A program made the translations under genes and the position numbers. DNA of 64,000 nucleotides from Forficula auricularia (taxonomy: Eukaryota > Arthropoda > Insecta > Dermaptera > Forficulidae): positions 10,512,572 through 10,576,571 of the forward strand of contig JALMQS010000070.1 of the NCBI GenBank assembly GCA_024734495.1, written 5' to 3'. Each line of letters opens with the position of its first letter. Position 1 is the first letter of the stretch. Below the pieces are notes generated by a model that was not told the DNA's origin, did not search any database, and saw nothing but the letters and a program-made list of their open reading frames with translations. Shown here piece by piece: positions 57,101-64,000 of the stretch.

Positions 57101-60100
57101 TGCCACACTGTGAGGGCTCTTTAAGGTAGTTGTTTCGCGACAATATTAGCAAAAAGTTAATGCTAGAGTATATATAACAGACAATAAGGATTCATAATTC
57201 ATAAGCCCAACACTTTTTGCTGTTTATGTACCAATTCTAGCCAATCCCGTGCTCGTTTGACAAATCTGGCACCATTTTAAGAGATTGAATATTTTTATAT
57301 TAACAGATAAAATACATTTTAAATTTCCATAAAAATCGTTTTGTTATTTTTTAACAAATGTAATCAACGCCTACGTTACACCTTATGAAAATTATAATTT
57401 TGAAAAAATCCCCGCATGGGCGGTTTATACATCTTTCGCTGGTTAAATAAATGCGCTGTTGCCAAATTGTTTTTAGTGTAAAATTTTTTATACATTTTTC
57501 ATTATTTATTCCTTATTATCTCAGAAACTGTGTTGTAACTATGAATCAAAATTGTCTTAAAATATGTATTGGTTATTGTTTAATGTTGGTTTAGTTTTTT
57601 ATAAAAATGATAAGGGTTTCTTAATTATAATTAAATATGTATGTAAATTTTGCGATATCCCGTATAGTGAAATGTATAAGAGCCTGAAAAACTATTTTTG
57701 ATATTTAATATCTCCGGAACTATGGTATATTGTTCATAAATTTCTTTTTGCCACCAATCGATGCATAAGTATTTAAATTATAATAATCTGTATAAATTTC
57801 AAAAAAATCCTAAGAAAACGCATTTGGCGAAACAACTACCTTAAGAAATAATTATAATACTATCAAATTGAAAGTTTTTTTTTGCCGAGAGTAGCAGAAT
57901 TTTTATATATTGAAGGAGACAATAAAAGAGTGTGTCTTCTGCTGGAATTACAAATTTTATTTATTTATAACGAGACTATAGTTTCGAGGGCTTTGCCCTC
58001 TTCATCAGTCTATTACAATGGATTCAGAGGAATTAATTTATGAAACTATAGTCTCGTTATAAATAAATAAAATTTATAATTCCAGCAGAAGACACACTCT
58101 TTTATTGTCTCCTTCAATATAATACTATCAGATTGTTTTATGTTCTTTAAGAGAGAAAATTATTTTAAAGAAAGCATAATTTATGAAACCTTGATCAATT
58201 AATTTAAATGTCAAGGTAAAAATGAATAGTATAATTTGACTTATAAAATTAAATATTTTTTTTTATTTATTTATTAGAAAGGGAAATGGCCCCTTTTAAT
58301 TCAAATTTAAAGCATCTTGAAAATGTTCCGGTCCATTCTTAAATGAAATTTTGTATAATATAGTTCGATAAGCTATGAAATGAAATAATAGCATGATAGT
58401 TATGCAAGGAAATTGACAGTTTGTGGTTTTGAGTGGAAAAAGTATTACAAAAATCTTGTTCAAAAGATTACTATAAAATTTATGTTAATGCTTTCTTTGA
58501 GAATTCTTCTAAATTATTATTGTCGATATATTTTGATTATTAAGCAGACCAGGAATTTTCAATCTATGATACATGTATCATTAGTGGCACATGATAGACT
58601 TAGACAAATACAATTACAACTATTCAGTGCATTATGAATCTGTAATTTACTCTTTTCTATAAAATGTGATATTTCGTTATTTGAATTTAGTTATAAATAG
58701 GATTATAGTATTTCATTAATTGTCGCATCATTACGATGCGACAATTAATGAAATACTGATTAAAAATTAAGAAAAACATTACATGGGCCTTGTAAGAATA
58801 TTCGTTTAAAAATTCCAGATAATTTAGAAAATTATTAAGGTAGTTGTTTCGCGATAATACTAGCAAAAAGTTAATGCTAGAGTATATATAACAGACAATA
58901 AGGATTCATAATCCATAAGCCCAAAACTTTTTGCTGTTTATGTACCGATTCTAGCCAATCCCGTACTCGTTTGACAAATTTGGCACCATTGTAAGAGATT
59001 GAATATTTTTATATTAAAATGACAGATAAAATACATTTTAAAAGTTAAAAAATATCTATAAAAATCGTTTTGTTATTTTTTAATAAATGTAATCAATGCC
59101 TACGCTACACCTTATGAAAATTATAATTTTTAAAAAAATCTAGCGCATGCGCACTTTATACATCTGTCGCTGGTTAAATAAATGCCCTGTTGCCAAATTG
59201 TTTTTAGTGTAAATTTTTTTTATACATTTTTCATTATTATCTCAGAAACTGTGTTGTAACTATGAATCAAAATTGTTTTAAAATATGTATTGGTTATTGT
59301 TTAATGTTGGTTTAGTTTTTTATAAAAATGGTAAGAAGGGTTTCTTAATTATAATTAAATATGTATGTAAATTTTCCGATATCCCGTATAGTGCAATGTA
59401 TAAGAGTCTGAAAAACTATTTTCAAAATTTAATATCTCCGGAACTATATTGTTCATAAATTTCGTTTTGCCACCAATCTTGATGCAAAAGTATTTAAATA
59501 ATAATCTGTCTAAATTTCAAAAAAATCCTAAGAAAACCCATTTGGCGGAACAACTACCTTATTGCTAGATAAGAGATCCCTTATTCATTTCGGAAGCTGT
59601 GTTAAATCATCTTTCAAAAATATTCTTTTAAAATCTAAGTGACTGTAGTTTTTATTGTTCAAACTTCAAGAGTTATGTCACACTACTGAAATCAATTTAA
59701 TAATTTCGATAAATTATTTTTATTTAATTATATAAACTAGACAGTTTAATTTTTTCAGTTCCAGAAAGAAATCAGCTAATAAAAATTTCATGTGATAAAA
59801 ATGTATTAAAATGAGCATAAAGGCATGTAATTGGCTGATCAAAGAATTAAGAAATATTCATGCACATGGGTGTACATGAATTTTTAGCAGTTGAATTAAT
59901 TGGTACAAGATTCCAAAATTTGAGAACCCTAAGCTAGATGCTTCCAAAATAGCATATATTTCTGACAAATCGGTACATTACGCAATATAATATAATTTTA
60001 GATGAATGCAAAATAAAATAATTTTTTACTTAGTTCCTAAAAAGTTGTAAAAATATTTTTTATAAAGCAGCGATTCCCAAACTGGAGTTCATTAAGTCAT

Positions 60101-61486
60101 ATAAAGGGACTAGTGAAATAAAAATATAGAAAAGATTTTCTGCGAAAACGAAGAGATATCAAAAGCATTTATTATTAAAAACACATTTATTTTAAAACTA
60201 CAGTCCAAAATCGCAGTGATGGATGTTTGTTTTTCATTTAAAAGTTTGTTCATACGCGGGTTCACATTAGAAACACACAAAAGCAAGTTGTTTTCAAGGG
60301 ACAGGCGATTTCTATATTTTGATTTCACTGCTACCATAGACAAAAAGCTCGATTATTATTATTATTATTAATGGGAAAACAATTTTCAGAGGAGCGTAAA
60401 GTATTAATTTTATTTATTTTTTACGTTTTGGCTAAAAAGTTTGAGAAACGTTGCTAAAAAGACATTATTTCATTAAGAATTCATGACTTAAGATTCATTC
60501 GTATGAATTTTTCAAGTCTTAAAAAAACCCATACCTTTTTACAAATTTATAAAACATTCTCATTCACTTACTTTGTTATTATTATTATTATTTGTATTAT
60601 TAACTGTGTTATTGTTATTCGAGGAGGAATTGGTATTCTCATCGGGGCTGCTTTGGCCTGGAGAGCTGAGGGACCTGGGAGGGCTAGGTGGTCTCTCTCG
60701 AGGTTTTCCAGAAGCGGCGGAGCTACAAGAATCCGAAGAGGGTTCTCGATGTCTTCGAAGACTAACTCCAAAACGAGAGCTTGCTTCAACGACGGATGGT
60801 TCTGTATTACTGACATCGTTTTCACCGACACCGATGGATTCGGTTGTGCCTGGTGGAGGCGGTGGGGGTGGAGGAATGTCTATGTCAGCCCAAGCCGATC
60901 GGGATCCAGGCTGATCAAGACTGGAACTGTGATTTAAGCGCCGTAAGCTTCGAGGGGAGGGTTTACTCATTCGTAAGCGTCTTCTTTCGGGACTAGGCTC
61001 AGGTGGAGGTGGATCTGGTGGGGGTGGTGAATCGAATTCTTCAGGAGGAGGTGGGAGGTCAACCGGAGGAGGCGGGAATTCTAGATCTGCCAAAGTAGGA
61101 CGTAATAATCTTGAAGGACTGCCTCCCCCACTGCCACCTCCCCCTCCCGTACTACTATTAGCACTTCCACTTCGAAATGTTCTTAAACTTCCTCCGGTCT
61201 GACGAGTAGTCTGAGATGGCGGGGGGTGGCGGCATGATCCTCCGTTGCCGACACCACCGGAAACAACAACACCACCAGAAGAATTGCTTCGTATCATTTG
61301 TGGTTGAGTTCGAATAGCGGTGCGAGGATGTTGAGGAAGCGATTCAACTTCCGTCTCACCGCTATCACCTGTCGCCAAACCACTCTGACGAAGCGATTCT
61401 AAATATGCACCAATACGAGCTCCCTTTGGTAGAGTACCATATCGATTGATAGCCCGTTTTACATTTTGAACTTCCAAGGCAGCTAC
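50922..61486 (-). CDS. Abl: Abelson tyrosine kinase, C-terminal part (5'-incomplete gene)
   Basis: Three exons join in phase 0 (61486-60572, 56584-55661, 51188-50922) to give about 700 C-terminal residues ending in a TAG stop. Diagnostic stretches seen are NRYGTLPKGARIGAYLESL, QMIRSNSSGG, LEFPPPPVDLPPPPEEF, EASSRFGVSLRRHREPS, KRRSTGSISSLKKLWE and the final F-actin-binding domain with FQFREVLARLEKQAQQLRS. All follow the order known from Drosophila Abl. Abl is a cytoplasmic non-receptor tyrosine kinase that links receptor signalling to the actin cytoskeleton, notably in axon guidance and epithelial morphogenesis. The SH3, SH2 and kinase exons are not in the window and should lie above position 64000. 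The two introns (about 4.0 and 4.5 kb) are full of transposons. Family identity is very secure. Confidence 0.95.
51601..51650 (-). ncRNA. Hammerhead-ribozyme-like motif (left arm)
   Basis: Minus strand GAAGCU - CUGAAGA - AGUCGUCAAAGUCGAC - GAAACGUU - GGCUGAU. Stem II GUCG/CGAC, stem I about four pairs, cleavage triplet GUU. Confidence 0.65.
51706..51755 (+). ncRNA. Hammerhead-ribozyme-like motif (right arm)
   Basis: GAAGCC - CUGAAGA - AGUCGGCAAAGUUGAC - GAAACGUU - GGCUGAU. Stem II six pairs including G-U, stem I GCC/GGC plus A-U. Relative to the left arm, stem II changes keep pairing. Confidence 0.7.
52140..52660 (+). repeat. Helitron-like repeat
   Basis: Contains the 26088-26400 sequence in inverse orientation, then ttttggtccattgag, ccaaattttgtatacataat and tctaaaaatgcaaaaact, shared with 54540-54610 and partly 29990. 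No coding. Confidence 0.65.
53030..53556 (+). mobile_element. TTAA-flanked MITE, family A (complete copy)
   Basis: TTAAGGAGGTTCTTTCGCG at left and ...GTGAAAGAACTACCTTAA at right, TTAA on both sides. Full length for the family. In the Abl intron. Confidence 0.88.
54361..54735 (+). mobile_element. Helitron-like insertion in the Penelope RT
   Basis: Separates LPNNYIMIS... from ANIVMNYVLN of the RT. Ends with hairpin GCCGCC-gaa-GGCGGC... and CTAG at 54732-54735 followed by T, the canonical Helitron 3' end. Interior has a G-rich stretch (54608-54700). The left boundary is approximate and some RT codons are missing. Confidence 0.7.
55066..55455 (+). pseudogene. Penelope-like RT/linker fragment
   Basis: 129-codon open frame LLHRVIKFSHEDFHEENLKK to GRMF, the post-RT thumb and linker of Penelope-type proteins. 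The downstream GIY-YIG endonuclease is absent. Confidence 0.85.
55661..56584 (-). CDS. Abl: Abl coding exon: FKA-repeat region
   Basis: 308 codons, phase 0 at both ends (acceptor ttttag|GTAAAC, donor CCG|GTAATT), beginning VNKCLKEMELKLVTEIKE. Three related basic modules are visible: DFKATLRKVSRN, GFKVQLKKTERPD and IIDFKAMLRKVDKS. The latter two have direct counterparts in Drosophila Abl. An acidic Lys/Glu-rich stretch follows, then KRRSTGSISSLKKLWE and NKPAVPNKPPLKS (PxxP, possible SH3 ligands). It ends with ESVLEISQALETSLSLLRTP, which leads into the actin-binding domain. The module ends (LRKV/LKKT) resemble the LKKV tail of WH2 actin motifs, but this is inference. Confidence 0.95.
57121..57844 (+). 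mobile_element. TTAA-flanked MITE, family B copy 2
   Basis: Ends TTAAGGTAGTTGTTTCGCG and ...CGAAACAACTACCTTAA. Near-identical in plan to 58835-59562, same orientation, in the first Abl intron of the window. Confidence 0.92.
57866..58118. mobile_element. Foldback element with intact hammerhead
   Basis: Arms gagtagcagaatttttatat...tttatttataacgagactat and inverse. Between the arm tips lies the hammerhead loop. Direct repeats tataatactatca at 57853-57865 and 58119-58131. Close relative at 8723-8929. Confidence 0.9.
57963..58017 (-). ncRNA. Hammerhead-ribozyme-like motif (best preserved CUGAUGA)
   Basis: Minus strand UGUAAUAGA - CUGAUGA - A - GAGGGC-aaa-GCCCUC - GAAAC - UAUA - GUC - UCGUUAUA. 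Stem II has six perfect Watson-Crick pairs. Stem I forms A-U, G-C, (bulged A), U-G, A-U, A-U, U-A, G-U and U-A. All invariant core residues are present, cut expected after GUC at 57974. The short palindromic stem III (ACUAUAGU) would favour a dimeric form. Confidence 0.85.
58835..59562 (+). mobile_element. MITE family B copy 3
   Basis: Same ends as 57121-57844. Left flank TTAA, right flank TTAT, so one target copy has mutated (or the target is TA). Confidence 0.9.
60572..61486 (-). CDS. Abl: Abl coding exon: proline-rich linker
   Basis: 305 codons, phase 0 at both ends, between an acceptor ...tttcag|GTAGCT and a donor AAA|GTAAGT. It starts VAALEVQNVKRAINRYGTLP. Residues near 130-165 form proline-rich runs including FPPPP, the sequence class bound by EVH1 domains such as Enabled's, then DPPPPEPSPERRR. 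A second run of eight prolines (IPPPPPPPPG) lies near residue 205, and serine-rich segments follow. The exon ends in an asparagine run encoded by AAC/AAT repeats. The region is probably disordered and serves as a docking linker after the kinase domain. Confidence 0.95.
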
Positions 61487-63259
61487 CTGAAATTCAAGAA
61501 AACAGAATTCATTTTAAAGTTTCAAATTTCTGATAAATAAAGGAACTTTTATATGGAATAAATCAAGAGTGTGTCTTTTAATGTTAATTGCTGTAAATAA
61601 GTATATGTATACATAAAATTACTGCATGTTATTTTTTATAATATAATGTAAGTTTCATTGTTTTAGGTTTCTCCCTAGTAGTGAAGTGACTAAATATTTC
61701 TTGACAAGGTCAAAGAAATGAGACTATAATTATTTATATTTGTTGTTGCAACTTTTTGTAATATAATGTAAATATATTATTTGAAATTGAAAAATAGTCC
61801 TTTCTAGATTATATTTGTTAATTAATAAATACAATTCATCTATAATAAATAAAAAAATTGATGAATCAATTATCAAATGATTCTGGAAAAACTCTCCCTT
61901 TTCTATCCCCTTCACTACTGTTTAAAAATGTTTCCATGAAAAAACGAATATTTTTCTCAAAACATTGTTATTTTGATATTAATGGCAAACTAAAACACCA
62001 AACAAACACCATTAAATGAAACATGTAGAAGGTTACAAGCTTCTTTCAATGTCCTTTTTAAATCCTGAAGAAAGATTCTCTTACAGGTCGGTTTTTAAAA
62101 GATTAAAAATGGCGTTCCAATAAATTATTTTATTCGAAATTTGTATAATTGATTATACTTGGGCTGCCTTTCCATCAAATCTCAATTTTTATATAAGAAT
62201 TGTAATTATTTTTTTTGTTTATGTCAAGGGGAATCACTTAAGGATATTTTATTTTAAAGGGTGAGGTAGATAAGAAAAGGGAGGATGAAGTCCTAAATTA
62301 GAATATTTTCCCAAAATAATCAAGAATATTTGATGTGAAACTTTTCAAGATGGCATGGGATAAGCCAGAATGCAAGTGGGTGGTTGTGTCAAAGCAGTCT
62401 TACAAGTGTATTACTTGTAGATAATAATGATACATAACTATCCTTATTTAATCAAACAGAAGATGCCTATGAATTAAACAAGTTCCGGTGTAGAGGTACG
62501 TATCACCGAGTTAAATTTATTAAATATTTTTGAAAGTGATAATCTGCTCGAAATTAAGAGCAATTTAAGGCACTGACGAATTTTACCCAATGGTTCGTTT
62601 AATTAAAAAAAATTATAGAATCTTACCATTACTTATTTACATCAAATGGAAGAAGCCCACTTTGATTTATTCCTTATAAATTAAACAAATCTGCTACTGT
62701 AGGTAAATAACCTATTAATTTTTTCAATAAAAAAATAATAGAAATATACCATAATGGTCATGAATTTGTTTTAATATGAAGTTGCCAATTTACCCATGTA
62801 ATTATTATTATATAAATAGAATAATTAACATTTTTACCTCCATAATTTTAATATTAATTTATTTAATTTATATTTTATATTATTCTTGATTCGTAAATAT
62901 ATTTCGTTTGTTTATTATTTATGTTTGAAATTTTTTAATTTAAATATTGTTCAAAGAATCAACAAAATTTAGAAATTTGTAAAAAAAAAATTATTAAACT
63001 ATAATGTTAATAAATAAACTAAAATAAAGAGGGTTTTTTTTAATTCCAATTTTATTTTTTATTATTTTATATTTGAAAAAAAAAATCATTTTTTAACGAA
63101 ACAAAATTTTCGTTTAAAACTACATAGATTGCACATTTTCAATTAGAAAATCTTATCAATGCACGACTTTTCTTATCCTAGTTGTGGGAAAAGTCTGTTG
63201 GTAGACTCAGTCACGTTATGCGTTTCTCATTATAAATTTGCAATCTAGATGGTTTAAAC
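61487..63259. other. Abl intron, AT-rich with retroelement fragments
   Basis: Holds a single-arm hammerhead-type fragment (about 62030-62200, with CCTGAAGA and GGTCGGTTTTTAAAAG; degenerate) and an RTE-type LINE tail at about 62250-62440. No Abl exon was found here, so the next upstream exon is outside the window. Confidence 0.6.
62054..62105 (+). ncRNA. Degenerate hammerhead-like motif
   Basis: CUUUUUAAAUC - CUGAAGA - weak stem II - ACAGGUC - GGUUUUUAAAAG. Stem I still pairs well, but the GAAA box is lost. Followed by the same tail (gggctgcctttccat) as the 14.6-kb element, here without inversion. Confidence 0.5.
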
Positions 63260-63460
63260 CAGTGGTTCCCAACCTGGGGGCGATCGCCCCCAAGTGGACG
63301 ATTTGGGTTATAAGGGGGGCAATAAATAAGTGAGGGGCGATTTGGGGGCGATGAGTATTCAAAGAGGGGAAAATTAAAATATTATGTTCAGTAGAACCTG
63401 TGCACAAGGCAGCCATTGAAAAGGTAAAATAAAACAATAAAAAAGTTTTCAAACTTTCAT
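63260..63460. mobile_element. hAT element left end
   Basis: cagtggttcccaacctgggg, then gcgatcgcccccaagtgg, the ZBED/hAT-type terminus. The opposite end is not seen before the window limit. A 78-residue minus frame across it is not a gene. Confidence 0.7.
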
Positions 63461-63747
63461 TTTTTTTTCAAATTTTAACTGTCAACTTTCTTAATTTTTC
63501 CAGATTCCAATTTAAAAATGAAAACATGTATTCCTGTTTTTTAAATGTAAGTCATTGATCTTAGTTAATTATTTCACTTCTTTGTTCTTAAAAAAATCTG
63601 TAAAAAATGTACATTTTAATTTTTTTTACACGCTTTATATTAGCTTCAGGTGTATGTATGTATGTATCTATGAATGTATCAATGTGACTTTTGTTCTGTT
63701 AAATTCCGCAAACTTTTCTCTATAAATAATTAAGAATAAAAAGTATA

Positions 63748-63968
63748 AAAATAAATTATATTTAAAAAAAAATTAAAAAACACGCTTCTAAAAAGTACAA
63801 AATAATGTAATAAACATAAAGTCAAAAAGCGTGGGGCACTTTGTCGAAATTAATTAAAAGTACATGCTTCTGCGGCCCACACTTTTTGACTTTTGCTTTA
63901 TTACATTATTTTGTACTTTTAGAGGCATGTTTTTTAGTTGTTTTTTTTTTAAATATAATTCTATTTTA
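63748..63968. repeat. Foldback repeat
   Basis: Arms acacgcttctaaaaagtaca...gtcaaaaagcgtgg and inverse ccacactttttgac...tgtacttttagaggcatgtt, with about 40 bp of spacer. Confidence 0.88.
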
Positions 63969-64000
63969 TTTAAGAGCGACCGGATAAAACTGCTTTGGTT

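Noticed and set aside
60503..60937. Plus-strand open frames of 144 and 113 residues
   Set aside because: They are antisense shadows of the GC-rich Abl exon on the minus strand.
1..64000. CRISPR arrays, bacterial operons, integrated bacterial genes
   Set aside because: No regularly spaced short repeats and no intact prokaryotic-type genes; all direct repeats are TSDs, microsatellites or duplications.
1..64000. Endogenous viral sequences
   Set aside because: No capsid, envelope or viral polymerase signature was recognised; every coding remnant fits hAT, mariner, LINE, Penelope or Helitron.

Overview
This window is an AT-rich, intron-rich, transposon-dense stretch of animal nuclear DNA, almost certainly from an insect. 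Its two host genes can be read exon by exon and resemble the insect orthologues most closely. There is no operon structure, ribosome binding site, CRISPR array or other prokaryotic feature. The insect order cannot be fixed from the sequence alone.

Both host genes lie on the minus strand, head to tail. The right part (61486 down to 50922) holds the 3' end of the Abelson tyrosine kinase gene (Abl): three coding exons for the proline-rich linker, the FKA-repeat region and the C-terminal F-actin-binding domain. The kinase, SH2 and SH3 exons would lie beyond position 64000. The middle and left part (43979 down to 11774) holds what looks like a complete Tubby-like protein 4 gene (TULP4/Tusp). I assembled 19 exons with matching splice phases, giving about 1279 codons: WD40-type beta-propeller, SOCS-box-like segment, N-terminal tubby half, a long low-complexity insert, and the last strands of the tubby domain ending at VTQRLK-stop. 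About 6.9 kb separates the two genes. It carries a tandem duplication of about 735 bp.

Nearly everything else is mobile DNA in introns and flanks. It includes hAT elements with 8-bp target duplications (5257-7037, 10796-11211, 18036-18954, 22161-22513 and remnants). Two internally deleted mariners keep their inverted ends. Nine copies of four MITE families have TTAA-flanked AAGGNNGTT-type ends. LINE 3' fragments are present, one apparently twin-primed and one with a 12-bp duplication. There is a broken Penelope-like reverse transcriptase interrupted by a Helitron-like insert, a Helitron helicase remnant, and several tRNA-like SINE heads.

The most striking content is a set of long palindromic (foldback) retroelement-like units. 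Many carry a hammerhead-ribozyme-like core (CTGANGA, stem II, GAAA, short stem III, cleavage triplet) once in each arm and are flanked by 11-18 bp target duplications. A second palindromic family has a conserved terminal hairpin, 13-14 bp duplications, and both a single-arm and inverted-double forms. Together they suggest small non-autonomous Penelope/retrozyme-type elements that often insert as inverted dimers. That is inference; the motifs, arms and duplications are read directly from the sequence.
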